Notes under the pieces: generated by a model
Databases searched by the model: none
What the model was told of the DNA's origin: nothing
The model's input: only the letters and a program-made list of their open reading frames with translations
Origin: Arthrobacter luteolus NBRC 107841
Lineage (GTDB): Bacteria; Actinomycetota; Actinomycetes; Actinomycetales; Micrococcaceae
Length of the DNA stretch: 64,000 bases
NCBI RefSeq assembly: GCF_001552075.1
Contig: NZ_BCQM01000001.1
Location: 496,001-560,000 of the forward strand
Direction of reading: 5' to 3'
Program-made: the position numbers and the translations under genes
Shown: positions 43,008 through 53,623 of the stretch, piece after piece
How the letters are laid out: each line of letters begins with the position of its first letter
Numbering within the stretch: position 1 is the stretch's first letter

Positions 43008-43808
43008 ATGACGTATTCCGTGAACTGCTCAATCCTCCTGACCGAGCTGCCACTGCTCGAGCGTCCCGCCGCAGCCAAGGCCGCTGGTTTCGACGCCGTC
43101 GAGTTCTGGTGGCCCTTCGATACCTCGGTGCCCTCCGATTCCCAGGTCACGGAGTTCGAGAACGCCATCACCGGGGCCGGCGTCCAGCTCACGGGCCTGA
43201 ATTTCAACGCCGGAGACATGCCCGCCGGGGACCGCGGCCTGGTGTCCTGGAAGGGCCGCTGCTCCGAGTTCAAGGACAACATCGACGTTGTCGCCGGCAT
43301 TGGGGAGCGGCTGGGCTGCCGGTCCTTCAACGCTCTCTACGGCAACCGCCAGGACGAATTCACTCCGGAGGAACAGGACACCCTGGCCGTCAAGAACCTG
43401 GCCGCGGCCGCTCAGGGCGTTGCCCGCATTGGCGGCACCGTCCTGCTGGAACCGGTCAGCGGCGCTGCCCGCTATCCCCTCCTGACCGCGCAGGATGCCC
43501 TGGGGGTCATCGCCCGGGTCAAGGAGGAAACCGGCGCGGACAACATCAAACTCCTCGCCGACTTCTACCACCTCGCCGTCAACGGCGACGATGTAGCCGC
43601 CGTCATCGAAAACCACGCCAAGGACTTCGGCCACATCCAGATTGCCGACAGCCCGGGCCGCGGCGCCCCCGGAACCGGCGAGCTGCCCCTCGGCGAATGG
43701 ATCGCCCGCAGCCGCGAACTCGGCTACACCGGCACGATCGGCCTGGAGTACAAGGAACCTGCGCAGACCGCCTTTGCCTGGACCATCCGCCAGCCGGTCT
43801 CCAACTAA
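43008..43808 (+). CDS. hyi: Hydroxypyruvate isomerase
   Basis: Interconverts hydroxypyruvate and tartronate semialdehyde in glyoxylate metabolism. A 266-residue AP-endonuclease-2-like TIM barrel starting MTYSVNCSILLTELPLLERP. Metal ligands can be seen in LLEPVSG (Glu), LADFYHLAV (Asp/His), HIQIADSPGRGAPGTGEL (His/Asp) and the final YTGTIGLEYKE (Glu). The gene opens the gcl operon, 44 bases ahead of glxR, behind a candidate operator. Confidence 0.94.
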   Translation: MTYSVNCSILLTELPLLERPAAAKAAGFDAVEFWWPFDTSVPSDSQVTEFENAITGAGVQLTGLNFNAGDMPAGDRGLVSWKGRCSEFKDNIDVVAGIGERLGCRSFNALYGNRQDEFTPEEQDTLAVKNLAAAAQGVARIGGTVLLEPVSGAARYPLLTAQDALGVIARVKEETGADNIKLLADFYHLAVNGDDVAAVIENHAKDFGHIQIADSPGRGAPGTGELPLGEWIARSRELGYTGTIGLEYKEPAQTAFAWTIRQPVSN

Positions 43809-43852
43809 CCCGTGCCCTCCCGGCACCCACATATCTCAGCAAAGGAATCCTC

Positions 43853-44731
43853 ATGAGCAACGTTGCAGTCATCGGACTCGGAATCATGGGCCTGCCCATG
43901 GCCATCAATCTGGTCAAAGCCGGCCACTCGGTCACCGGGTTCAACCGCAGCCAGGACAAGATCGACAAACTCGTCGCCGAAGGCGGCAACGGCGCCGGCA
44001 GCATTGCCGAGGCCGTCAAGGATGCCGACGTCGTCATCACGATGGTGCCGGACTCCCCCGACGTCGAAGGCGTAGTCTCCGGCCCCGACGGCGTTTTCGC
44101 CAACGCCCGGCCGGGCACCCTGTGGATCGACGCCAGCAGCATCCGCCCGGACGTTGCCAAGCAGCTCGCCGACAACGCCAAGGCCGCTGGAATCCGTGCC
44201 CTCGACGCACCGGTCTCCGGCGGAGAACAGGGAGCAATCAATGCTGCCCTGTCCATCATGGTCGGCGGAGACGCTGCGGACTTCGAGGCCGCCCAGGACG
44301 TGCTGAACGCCGTCGGGAAGACCATTGTCCACGTTGGGCCGGCCGGTTCCGGCCAGACCGTAAAAGCTGCCAACCAGCTGATCGTGGCCGTCAACATCCA
44401 GGTCCTCGGAGAGGCCGTTGCCTTCCTCGAGGCCTACGGAGTGGACACCGACGCGGCGCTCAAGGTGCTCGGCGGCGGTCTTGCCGGCTCCAAGGTCCTG
44501 GACCAGAAGGGGCAGAAGATGCTGGACCGCAACTTCGAGCCCGGTTTCCGGCTTGCCCTGCACCACAAGGACCTGGGCATCGTGACCTCAGCCGCCCGCG
44601 AGGCAAACGTCGCCCTTCCGCTCGGCGCAATCGCAGCCCAGCTCGTCGCCGCCACGGTGAATCAGGGCGACGGCGGACTGGACCATTCCGGACTGTTCAA
44701 GCAGACCCTCCGGCTCAGCGGCCGCGAGTAA
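43853..44731 (+). CDS. glxR: Tartronate semialdehyde reductase (2-hydroxy-3-oxopropionate reductase)
   Basis: Reduces tartronate semialdehyde to D-glycerate. The 292-residue beta-hydroxyacid dehydrogenase has the Rossmann loop [15 protein letters not shown], the substrate loop [11 protein letters not shown], catalytic lysine in [10 protein letters not shown], and HHKDLGIV near the C-terminus. The start ATG follows AAAGGA. It is the second gene of the glycerate route, between hyi and gcl. The name glxR here is the E. coli metabolic gene, not the corynebacterial CRP-like regulator. Confidence 0.95.
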   Translation: MSNVAVIGLGIMGLPMAINLVKAGHSVTGFNRSQDKIDKLVAEGGNGAGSIAEAVKDADVVITMVPDSPDVEGVVSGPDGVFANARPGTLWIDASSIRPDVAKQLADNAKAAGIRALDAPVSGGEQGAINAALSIMVGGDAADFEAAQDVLNAVGKTIVHVGPAGSGQTVKAANQLIVAVNIQVLGEAVAFLEAYGVDTDAALKVLGGGLAGSKVLDQKGQKMLDRNFEPGFRLALHHKDLGIVTSAAREANVALPLGAIAAQLVAATVNQGDGGLDHSGLFKQTLRLSGRE

Positions 44732-44819
44732 GCCCTGGGCCAACCGGCCCCCAAACGCAGCTGCCCCGGGCATCCCCGCCCGCACCCCAGCACCGAAGCA
44801 GACTTTCAAGGAGAACATC

Positions 44820-46598
<1,779 letters not shown>

Positions 46599-46667
46599 TG
46601 CCTCGGTCCCGGGGCGGTCCTTCGCGGCCGCCCCGGGACATCTGACTGATCGAAAGGAAGTACCGGC

Positions 46668-47837
46668 ATGCGTGTGGTCATAGCACCGGACAAGTTCAAG
46701 GGCTCGCTGACGGCCCCGGACGTTGTTGCTCACCTCACCGCCGGCCTCCGCGCGGTATCCCTGCCAGCCGGACAAACCCTGGAAGTGGACGGTATTCCGG
46801 TGGCCGACGGCGGTGAAGGCACCCTGGAGGCCGCCGTCGCCACGGGTTTCACGCGCCGCAGCGCCGTGGTCAGCGGTCCCACCGGGGAACCGCTGACCGC
46901 TGCCTTCGCTGTCCGCGGCGGCGAGGCAGTCATCGAGATGGCCACCGCCTCCGGCCTCGCAGTGCTGCCCGGCGGTGTGAAGGACGCACTGGGGTCCAGC
47001 TCCCGGGGAACCGGCGAGCTGATTACCGCAGCATTGGACGCCGGCTGTACCCGCATCATCCTGGGCGTCGGGGGCAGCGCCGGGACTGACGGCGGCGCCG
47101 GCATCCTGCAGGGACTCGGTGTGCGCCTGCTGGACGCGGACGGCAACGACCTTGAGGGCGGCGGCGCAGCGCTGCTCCGGCTCGCCGGCATCGATTCTTC
47201 TGCCCTCGACCCGCGGCTGCGGGAAGCACGGTTTGTGCTGGCCAGCGACGTGGACAATCCGCTGCTCGGACCGGACGGTGCCGCAGCGGTCTTCGGACCG
47301 CAGAAGGGTGCCTCTGCCGGCGACCTCCAGCTGCTCGATGCAGCTCTGGCACGCTTCGTGGAAGTCCTCGGGCAGCATTTCGGACCGCGCGCAGCGGCAG
47401 CCGCTAAGGCTCCGGGGGCAGGAGCAGCCGGCGGCGTCGGGTTCGCGGCGCTCGCGGTCCTTGCGGCGGACCGCCGGCCAGGCATCGACGTCGTCCTGGA
47501 ATTCACCGGGCTTGCGGACCGGCTGGCCGGTGCGGACCTCGTTATCACCGGTGAAGGCAGCCTCGATGAGCAAAGCCTGCTCGGTAAAACCCCGTTGGGT
47601 GTTGCCCGGGCAGCTGCCGCGGCGGGTGTGCCTGCAATCGCCGTCTGCGGGCGCACGACCCTGCATGATGACCAGCTCCGCGCGGCGGGCTTCCAGCGCA
47701 CCTATGCCCTGACGGCACTGGAAGCCGACACGGACAAATCCATGGCCGGTGCTGGACCGCTCCTGGAACAGGTGGGCGCGGAGATCGCCGGACAGCTTGC
47801 CCGCGGACCGCTGCCCGAGCCGGTGGAAACCCGCTGA
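46668..47837 (+). CDS. glxK: Glycerate kinase (GlxK/GarK type)
   Basis: Phosphorylates D-glycerate to 2-phosphoglycerate, delivering carbon to glycolysis. The 389-residue type 1 kinase shows the N-terminal APDKFKGSLTAPDVVAHL, ADGGEGTLEA, GVGGSAGTDGGAGILQGLG, and the C-terminal ITGEGSLDEQSLLGKTPLGV motifs. AAAGGAAG precedes the ATG. It closes the hyi-glxR-gcl-glxK operon, 69 bases after gcl. Confidence 0.95.
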   Translation: MRVVIAPDKFKGSLTAPDVVAHLTAGLRAVSLPAGQTLEVDGIPVADGGEGTLEAAVATGFTRRSAVVSGPTGEPLTAAFAVRGGEAVIEMATASGLAVLPGGVKDALGSSSRGTGELITAALDAGCTRIILGVGGSAGTDGGAGILQGLGVRLLDADGNDLEGGGAALLRLAGIDSSALDPRLREARFVLASDVDNPLLGPDGAAAVFGPQKGASAGDLQLLDAALARFVEVLGQHFGPRAAAAAKAPGAGAAGGVGFAALAVLAADRRPGIDVVLEFTGLADRLAGADLVITGEGSLDEQSLLGKTPLGVARAAAAAGVPAIAVCGRTTLHDDQLRAAGFQRTYALTALEADTDKSMAGAGPLLEQVGAEIAGQLARGPLPEPVETR

Positions 47838-47884
47838 CCACCCGGCCGCAGACTTGAATCACCCACCCCTACCGAAGGATTCTC

Positions 47885-48382
47885 ATGACAACGAAACAGT
47901 TCCAGTCCCCGCTCCGTCTCCAGCCCGGCGGCGAAGCCCCCGGTTTCACCCTGCCTGATGCCGTTGGCCGGCAGGTCTCACTTGCCGATTATCGGGGCAG
48001 AAACGTCATTGTCTACTTCTATCCCAAGGCGGCGACGCCGGGCTGCACCACCGAAGCCTGCGATTTCCGCGACAGCCTCGCCTCGCTGCAGGGCGCGGGC
48101 TACGACGTTCTGGGTATCTCCCCCGACCCGCTCCAGGCCCTGGCTGAGTTCACGGAGGATCTGGGCCTCACCTTCCCGCTTCTTTCCGATGAGGACCACG
48201 CCGTTGCCCGCGCCTACGGCGCCTGGGGGCCTAAGGTCCTCAACGGGCAAACCGTGGAGGGCGTGCTGCGTTCCACCGTCGTTGTGGATTCCGATGGCCG
48301 GGTGGCACTGGCCCAGTACCAGGTGGACGCTGCAGGACACGTCGCCGCGCTGCGGAACGAGCTGGCGGGCTTGGGCATCTAG
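47885..48382 (+). CDS. Peroxiredoxin, BCP/PrxQ type
   Basis: A thiol peroxidase of 165 residues. Peroxidatic Cys54 is in ATPGCTTEACDF and resolving Cys59 is five residues later, the classic PrxQ alpha-type pair. The YFYPKAATPGC loop and GVLRSTVVVDSDGRV follow. It is reduced by thioredoxin, which is encoded at 52.4 kb. It lies 47 bases after glxK on the same strand and may be cotranscribed; peroxide is a by-product of urate oxidation, although a link is speculative. Confidence 0.93.
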   Translation: MTTKQFQSPLRLQPGGEAPGFTLPDAVGRQVSLADYRGRNVIVYFYPKAATPGCTTEACDFRDSLASLQGAGYDVLGISPDPLQALAEFTEDLGLTFPLLSDEDHAVARAYGAWGPKVLNGQTVEGVLRSTVVVDSDGRVALAQYQVDAAGHVAALRNELAGLGI

Positions 48383-48392
48383 AGTTGTCTTT

Positions 48393-48671
48393 ATGACTGC
48401 ACCCGTTGACCTGACCGCTGTTTTCACTCCCAACCCCGGAGAGTTCTTCCGCGTAAAGCTGGCCTTGGAAATCGCGATTGAGCAGGTCCTCTCCGAGCCC
48501 GGCTGCCTGCGCTATGAAATCACCGAAGAGTCGGAGGAACGGATTGTCCTGACCGAGCAGTGGGCGTCGGAGGACGATCTTGCCCGCCATGCCAAGGGCG
48601 CTGCCAAGCAGGATCTCGATGAATCCCTCAGCGCCCTGCTCGCAGAGCCGGTCGCTCTCCACCGCGGCTAA
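48393..48671 (+). CDS. Antibiotic biosynthesis monooxygenase (ABM) domain protein
   Basis: A 92-residue ferredoxin-like ABM fold: VFTPNPGEFFRVKLALEIAIE, then EPGCLRYEITEESEERIVLTEQWASEDDLARHA, typical of YgiN/quinol monooxygenase-like small proteins. It likely acts as a dimer on quinones or reactive small molecules. The ATG lies 10 bases after the peroxiredoxin stop, so the pair forms an oxidative-stress unit. The exact substrate is unknown. Confidence 0.82.
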   Translation: MTAPVDLTAVFTPNPGEFFRVKLALEIAIEQVLSEPGCLRYEITEESEERIVLTEQWASEDDLARHAKGAAKQDLDESLSALLAEPVALHRG

Positions 48672-48677
48672 CCTTGC

Positions 48678-48713
48678 CCTCCCCGGAAGGCAAGGCACCC
48701 GCTTCCGGGGAGG
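48678..48713. terminator. Terminator between the ABM protein and the ammonium transporter
   Basis: CCTCCCCGGAAG (48678-48689) pairs perfectly with 48702-48713, between convergent genes. Confidence 0.8.
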
Positions 48714-48718
48714 AACCG

Positions 48719-50305
48719 CTACGAGGTAAGGTCCAGCCGGTGAATGGACTCCGGTTCTGCCCCAAAACGGCGCAGCACCGCGGCAACAGCTTCCTCGTGC
48801 TCGTTGTCCACCGCCGTGTACACCCGCAGCCGGTCTTCGAAGTCCAGCTTTCGGACGTCGGAGCGGAATACCTCGGTGCGGTCCCGGCCGGTGTACACCG
48901 TCGTCTCCATCAGTTCGATTGACAGGGCGCCGGCAACCAGCAGGGCGTCCCGCAGCCCGTCGATCCGGTCAGTGTTGACGATTGCACTGATCAGGTGCCG
49001 CGGTGCCCGGGGCTGCCCGGTCTGCTCCGGCACCGCTCTCATGCCCCGTCCGCTGGCCGTGGGCCGGGAAGCGATCCCGCCCAGCGAGTAAGCCGCCTGG
49101 CCCTGCTGCACCCGGTCCAGGGAATCCTGTTCCGGACCAGGTTCGCGCAGTCCGATGGTCCTGCTGATAACCGCTGCGATAACCCAGCTGAGCACGAAGG
49201 AAAACAGCACCACGCAGATGATGGCCACCACCTGGTGCCACAGAAGAAGCCCTCCCCCACCGGCAAACACACCGTCGCCGCTCACCGGATTTATCTCGCT
49301 GTCGGCGAAGAACCCCAGCAGCAACGAGCCGGTCACCCCGCCGATGAAGTGCACGGCAATCACGTCCAGTGCGTCGTCGTAATGGAGGACATGCTTGAGC
49401 CGCACCGCGAAGCAGCAGACAACACCGGCGATCAGCCCGATGATGAGCGCCGATCCGGTGTTGACGAACCCGGCGCAGGGAGTGATGGTCGCCAGCCCGG
49501 CGACCGCACCGGAGACCCCGCCTACCAGGGTTGAATGGCCGCTGGTTAGGCGTTCCACAAGCAGCCAGGTCAGCATCGCCGCTCCGCCGGCAACATGTGT
49601 GTTCACCAGGGCCTGGGCGGCTATCGCGTTTGCCTGCAGCCCGTCACCGGCGTTGAACCCGAACCAGCCAAACCACAGGATTCCCGCGCCGACAAGCATC
49701 AGCGGCAGGTTGTTCGGCGAGGTCTTCACCTGCGGCCAGCCGCGGCGCCGGCCCACCACCAGCAGGACCGCGATGGCAGCCGCTCCAGCGGAAGCATGGA
49801 CCACTATTCCGCCGGCCCAGTCCTGGGCTCCGAGCTGCGCGAGCCAGCCCTTCGGGTGCCAGAGCCACCGGGCAACCTGCGGGTAGACGAGGATCGAGAA
49901 CGCTGCCAGGAAGACCGTCCAGCCGGCGAACCGCAGCCGGCCCGCCGTCGCACCCGTCAGCAGCGCCGGCGTGATAATCGCGAACATCATCTGGTAGGCA
50001 ACGAACGCGAGCGCCGGGATGGTGACTCCCGCGGCCACGGTGTGGAACTGGGGGGTGTCCACGTTGATCAGCGCCCAGGCGTCAAACTCGCCGAACACTG
50101 ATGAGCCCTTGTTGCTGAAGGCCAGCGTGTATCCAACCAGGATCCAGGTGATCGTGATGATGCCGAGCGGAATGATGTTCTGCATCATCATCGTCAGCAC
50201 ATTGCGCACCGGGACCATACCGCCGTAGAAAAGCGCCAGCCCGGGTGTCATAAACAGCACCAGACCGGCGCAGACCAGAACCCAGGCGGTATCCGCCCCG
50301 TTCAC
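48719..50305 (-). CDS. Ammonium transporter with a C-terminal PII-like domain
   Basis: A 528-residue protein. Residues 1 to about 395 are an Amt/MEP channel with 11 helices: DTAWVLVCAGLVLFMTPGLALFYGG, IVVHASAGAAAIA (pore His) and VIAVHFIGGVTGSLLLG (second His). Residues 437-528 resemble a PII signal protein: ISAIVNTDRIDGLRDALL, then METTVYTGRDRTEVFRSD and DRLRVYTAVDNEHEEAVAAV. The T-loop lacks the uridylylated tyrosine and the GKIGDGKIF-type B-loop end is missing, so control may be built in and not covalently modified. The GTG start follows GGGAGG. Confidence 0.9.
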   Translation of the reverse strand: MNGADTAWVLVCAGLVLFMTPGLALFYGGMVPVRNVLTMMMQNIIPLGIITITWILVGYTLAFSNKGSSVFGEFDAWALINVDTPQFHTVAAGVTIPALAFVAYQMMFAIITPALLTGATAGRLRFAGWTVFLAAFSILVYPQVARWLWHPKGWLAQLGAQDWAGGIVVHASAGAAAIAVLLVVGRRRGWPQVKTSPNNLPLMLVGAGILWFGWFGFNAGDGLQANAIAAQALVNTHVAGGAAMLTWLLVERLTSGHSTLVGGVSGAVAGLATITPCAGFVNTGSALIIGLIAGVVCCFAVRLKHVLHYDDALDVIAVHFIGGVTGSLLLGFFADSEINPVSGDGVFAGGGGLLLWHQVVAIICVVLFSFVLSWVIAAVISRTIGLREPGPEQDSLDRVQQGQAAYSLGGIASRPTASGRGMRAVPEQTGQPRAPRHLISAIVNTDRIDGLRDALLVAGALSIELMETTVYTGRDRTEVFRSDVRKLDFEDRLRVYTAVDNEHEEAVAAVLRRFGAEPESIHRLDLTS

Positions 50306-50609
50306 CGCGGGCCTCCCGCGCCTGGAGTGCCCGGTCTCCTCAATGCTGCCGGGAGCGGTGCAGCGGGCTGCACTGCAGCGGGCGCAGCCCCCGAACCGGA
50401 GCCACGCCCCGGGCCCGCCGCCGCACCTGTCTGTGCCACGTTCCTTGGAAAGTCACTGCCGAATGCCAGGGGTGCGCGCATCTGGTCCCCGCTTCCAACT
50501 CTCGTACCGCATGAGTGGTGGGCCGCCGGGGTGCCATGAGATGTGGCGGGATGTCCCCGGCGAGACGAGTTTACGTGCGCGGCACCGGACATTAGAAGGC
50601 AAAAGGACG
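50306..50609. other. Upstream region of the ammonium transporter gene
   Basis: About 300 bases without a supported gene. A short minus-strand frame overlaps it but is proline/alanine-rich, overlaps the Amt start and has no recognised motif. The region should carry the amt promoter; I could not identify a GlnR- or AmtR-type box with confidence. Confidence 0.45.
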
Positions 50610-50663
50610 CAACCGGGGCACCGGGGCCGACACTGTTGAGTGCCGGCCCCGGTGCCCCGGTTG
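50610..50663 (-). terminator. Long hairpin terminator of the formaldehyde dehydrogenase gene
   Basis: A 20-base GC-rich stem (50610-50629 with 50644-50663) is extended by partial inner pairing, and CCTTTT follows within 12 bases on the minus strand. Confidence 0.8.
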
Positions 50664-50735
50664 GATCAGCGGCGTATGTCCGCCGGGTTAGCCGTCCGGA
50701 CTGGCCGTCCGGACTGGTGCTGAGGGTGCCGGGCG

Positions 50736-51962
50736 CTAGTTCGCGTTCGCCCCGGTCACCCCGTGCGGGTCAATCACGTACTTGCGGGCAGCGCCCGAGT
50801 CGAACTCGCGGTAGGCCTCCGGTGCTCCGTCCAGGTTGATGGCAGTAGCGTTGACGGCCTTGGCGATCTGCACCTTGTCATTAAGGATGGCCATCATCAG
50901 GTCCCGGTTGTACTTCATCACCGGGCACTGGCCGGTGGTGAAGGACAGGGACTTCGCCCAGCCGGTGCCCAGGCTCAGGGACAGGGACCCCACCTTGGCG
51001 GCTTCGTCGACTCCACCCGGATCTCCCGTAACGTAGAGGCCCGGGATGCCCAGGGCGCCGCCGGCCGCGGTGACGTCCATAAGCGAGTTGAGCACGGTCG
51101 CCGGAGCTTCCGTACCTGAGCCGTGCCCGTGGCCGCGGGCCTCGAAGCCCACGGCGTCCACACCGCAGTCCACCTCGGGAACACCGAGCAGCTGCTCAAT
51201 CTGGTCCCTCGGATCGCCCTTGGAAATGTCCACCGTCTCGCAGCCGAAGCTGCGGGCTTGGGCCAGCCGGTCTTCATTGAGGTCTCCCACTATGACGACG
51301 GCGGCGCCGAGCAGCTGCGCGCTCGCGGCGGCGGCGAGGCCCACGGGCCCCGCGCCGGCAATGTAGACCGTGGAACCGGTCCGCACGCCGGAGGTGATGG
51401 CACCGTGATATCCCGTAGGGAAAATGTCGGAGAGCATGGTCAGGTCCATGATCTTCTCCATCGCCTGGTCCTTGTCCGGGAACTTCAGCAGGTTCCAGTC
51501 CGCGTATGGCACCAGTGCGTACTCGGCCTGCCCGCCGACCCAACCGCCCATGTCCACGTACCCATAGGCACTGCCGGGCCGGTCCGGATTCACATTCAGG
51601 CAGACTCCGGTTTTGCGTTCCTTGCAGTTTTTACAGCGGCCGCACGAAATGTTGAAGGGTACCGACACCAGGTCGCCAACCTTGATGAACTCGACGCCGG
51701 GGCCGGTTTCCACGACCTCGCCGGTGATCTCATGGCCCAGAATCAGGTTTGGCGGTGCAGTGGTGCGGCCACGGACCATGTGCTGGTCCGAACCGCAGAT
51801 ATTCGTGGTTACTACCTTCAGGATGGCCGCGTGGGGCAGTTTCCGGCCCACGTTGGCCGGGTTAACGCCCGGACCGTCCTTGAGTTCAAAAGTGGGATAG
51901 TCGATGTCCTGGACTTCCACAACACCGGGTTCGATATATGCAATTGCTCGATTGCCGCTCAT
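50736..51962 (-). CDS. fdhA: Glutathione-independent formaldehyde dehydrogenase
   Basis: Zinc- and tightly bound NAD-dependent oxidoreductase of 408 residues that oxidises (or dismutates) formaldehyde. It resembles the Pseudomonas putida FdhA along its length. Catalytic zinc ligands are in TTNICGSDQHMVRGR and LGHEITGEV, the structural zinc cysteines in CGRCKNCKERKTGVC, the NAD loop GAGPVGLAAAASA, and GFEARGHGHGSGTEAPA. GAGGAA precedes the ATG at 51962. No one-carbon pathway partners adjoin it, so it appears to be a stand-alone detoxification gene. Confidence 0.93.
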   Translation of the reverse strand: MSGNRAIAYIEPGVVEVQDIDYPTFELKDGPGVNPANVGRKLPHAAILKVVTTNICGSDQHMVRGRTTAPPNLILGHEITGEVVETGPGVEFIKVGDLVSVPFNISCGRCKNCKERKTGVCLNVNPDRPGSAYGYVDMGGWVGGQAEYALVPYADWNLLKFPDKDQAMEKIMDLTMLSDIFPTGYHGAITSGVRTGSTVYIAGAGPVGLAAAASAQLLGAAVVIVGDLNEDRLAQARSFGCETVDISKGDPRDQIEQLLGVPEVDCGVDAVGFEARGHGHGSGTEAPATVLNSLMDVTAAGGALGIPGLYVTGDPGGVDEAAKVGSLSLSLGTGWAKSLSFTTGQCPVMKYNRDLMMAILNDKVQIAKAVNATAINLDGAPEAYREFDSGAARKYVIDPHGVTGANAN

Positions 51963-52315
51963 GTATATTCCTCGCCTTGTTACCTGGGTCTTCATTGACT
52001 GGTACTCCCGGCAGGCAGCCCAAGGCTGCCTACTCCCCCCGGGAGCTCAGAGCCTACAACGGAAGCTCCAGCACGGCTAGGAGTGAAATTCGGGCATCTC
52101 AGCCAACCGGGTGAGGGGGCACGGGTTCCTGCGCGTTTCATGGCGGCGGGTCGGGCAGCAGCCAGGAGCCACGATAGATGAGCAGCCTGCACGGCGCAGG
52201 GTGCTCTACCGCTGTCCGGGGTCCGGCCCGGCACGGGCTTTCATGTTCTGGCGGGGACCGCCATCCAGCGCGCCAGCCCACCGCCACCCACCGCCGACCC
52301 GCGGCTTAACCAACA
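51963..52315. other. Intergenic region between the formaldehyde dehydrogenase and thioredoxin genes
   Basis: No supported gene. An 80-codon minus-strand frame here is low-complexity and unlike a known protein. The region should contain the fdhA promoter; I found no clear operator. Confidence 0.4.
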
Positions 52316-52350
52316 ACGGGGAGTCCCTCCGGTGTGGAGGAACTCCCCGT
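52316..52350 (-). terminator. Terminator after the thioredoxin gene
   Basis: Fifteen-base stem (52316-52330 with 52336-52350, one mismatch) with loop GGTGT, 27 bases past the thioredoxin stop. Confidence 0.8.
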
Positions 52351-52377
52351 CGCTAAAAGCCCGGCGGAACGAGCGCG

Positions 52378-52776
52378 CTAGTTGACCTGGCCGTCCTGGC
52401 CGGCAGCAGCCTGGCCCTTTTCCTGGGCGGCAATCTGCTCGTGGACGGCCTTCATGTCCAGGCCCTTGACCGCTTCAACCAGTTCGCTGAACTGGTTGGC
52501 GTTGAGGGCGCCGGGCTGGGAGAAGACCAGGACCTTTTCGCGGAAGGCCATCAGTGTGGGGATCGAGGTAATTCCTGCGGCAGCGGCGAGCCCCTGCTCG
52601 GCTTCGGTGTCCACCTTCGCAAAGGTGATGTCCTCATGCTGCTGCGAGACGGCGTCGTAAACCGGTGCGAACTGCTTGCACGGGCCGCACCAATCAGCCC
52701 AGAAGTCAACGAACACAATGTCGTTGTCCTCAATGGTCTCAGGGAACGTTGCCTCGGTGATGTCAATAGTTGCCAT
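52378..52776 (-). CDS. Thioredoxin with a C-terminal extension
   Basis: Disulfide reductase of 132 residues. Active site WCGPCK (Cys30, Cys33) follows VFVDFWAD, and the cis-proline is in GITSIPTLMAF. A helical tail of about 25 residues rich in Gln, Ala and Gly follows the fold. TAGCGT lies 7 bases before the ATG and no ribosome-binding site is seen, consistent with a leaderless mRNA. It could reduce the PrxQ enzyme encoded at 47.9 kb. Confidence 0.93.
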   Translation of the reverse strand: MATIDITEATFPETIEDNDIVFVDFWADWCGPCKQFAPVYDAVSQQHEDITFAKVDTEAEQGLAAAAGITSIPTLMAFREKVLVFSQPGALNANQFSELVEAVKGLDMKAVHEQIAAQEKGQAAAGQDGQVN

Positions 52777-52842
52777 AGCTTCAACGCTATCGGTCCCCCG
52801 CGGCGATGTCTGCAATTGTTCGCTCAGCGGTGAAGCGCCAGG

Positions 52843-53289
52843 CTAACCGACGGACGAAAAACCCATCCGGGTCACTTTCGCGATGACCGGCAGGGCCTGG
52901 CGCAGCTTCTCGCGTTCCGTTTCCGCCAGCTGCGCCAGCAGGCTGGCCATCAGGGCAGCGCGCCGGGCGGTTTCCACCACGAGTTTGTGCTCGCCGTCGG
53001 GGGTCAGCGTCACCCGGACTCCCCTCGAATCGTCCGGATCCTGCGTGCGCCGGACCAGTCCGGCGTGTTCCAGCCGGATGATCTGTTCGGTGGCGCTGGG
53101 AACCTTGACGCCGAGGTTGCGGGCAATGTCGCTGACCCGCATACCGTCTCCGGACACCATCCGCAGGGTGCCAAGCTGGTTGCTGGTGAGGCCGAACTCG
53201 GTGTCCATGTGGCGCACAAGGAATACTGCTTCACGCAGAGCTTCCCGGAATTCTTCGGCCAGGGGATCCAGTGCCGTGTCCTCGTTCAT
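52843..53289 (-). CDS. MarR-family transcriptional regulator
   Basis: A 148-residue winged-helix regulator with TEFGLTSNQLGTLRMV, the recognition helix region SDIARNLGVKVPSATEQIIRL, and the wing TQDPDDSRGVRVTLTPDG containing the family DxR signature. It lies upstream of the thioredoxin gene on the same strand (66 bases). CTAG-ACCGC-CTAG at 53301-53313, close to the start, may be its operator. The ATG at 53289 is preceded by TAGTCT at 8 bases, so it may be leaderless. Target genes and ligand are unknown. Confidence 0.85.
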   Translation of the reverse strand: MNEDTALDPLAEEFREALREAVFLVRHMDTEFGLTSNQLGTLRMVSGDGMRVSDIARNLGVKVPSATEQIIRLEHAGLVRRTQDPDDSRGVRVTLTPDGEHKLVVETARRAALMASLLAQLAETEREKLRQALPVIAKVTRMGFSSVG

Positions 53290-53408
53290 GCTTAAGAAGA
53301 CTAGACCGCCTAGCCAATTGAGGCGCCGGGACGTGCCCGGACGGGTGAGTTTTCCGGCCAACTTTTTGGCCTGGGCGGATTCAGCCCGCTCAAAGTTTCC
53401 GGACAGCG

Positions 53409-53441
53409 AAAAACCCGTCCCAGCCAGTGGCTGGAACGGGT
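53409..53441 (-). terminator. Terminator after tRNA-Tyr
   Basis: Thirteen-base stem (53413-53425 with 53429-53441) with a 3-base loop, followed on the minus strand by TTTTT. Confidence 0.85.
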
Positions 53442-53450
53442 CTTCTTCGG

Positions 53451-53532
53451 TGGCAGATGAGGGATTCGAACCCCCGTAGGCATTGCCAGCTGATTTACAG
53501 TCAGCCCCCTTTGGCCGCTCGGGTAATCTGCC
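53451..53532 (-). tRNA. tRNA-Tyr (GTA)
   Basis: An 82-base class II tRNA. Acceptor GGCAGAT/ATCTGCC, anticodon loop CTGTAAA (anticodon GTA) on a GCTGA/TCAGC stem, a variable arm of about 10 bases, and T-arm GGGGG-TTCGAAT-CCCTC. The position after the acceptor is A. Confidence 0.95.
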
Positions 53533-53623
53533 GAAGGCCTTCTTGCGAAGACTTTGTCCGCGGTAACCGCGGGCAAGACAACTTTACAGAAAATTCTCCC
53601 CAGATACGAATCGGGCTCCTGAG

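Noticed and set aside
42974-44731. Long frame fusing a stretch over hyi to the tartronate semialdehyde reductase
   Set aside because: The first part is an arginine-rich shadow of hyi in another frame; the real reductase starts at 43853 after AAAGGA.
50302-50592. 96-codon minus-strand frame upstream of the ammonium transporter
   Set aside because: Low-complexity Pro/Ala/Gly sequence overlapping the amt start; better seen as leader DNA.
51992-52234. 80-codon minus-strand frame between fdhA and thioredoxin
   Set aside because: No ribosome-binding site or family resemblance; composition is like non-coding high-GC DNA.
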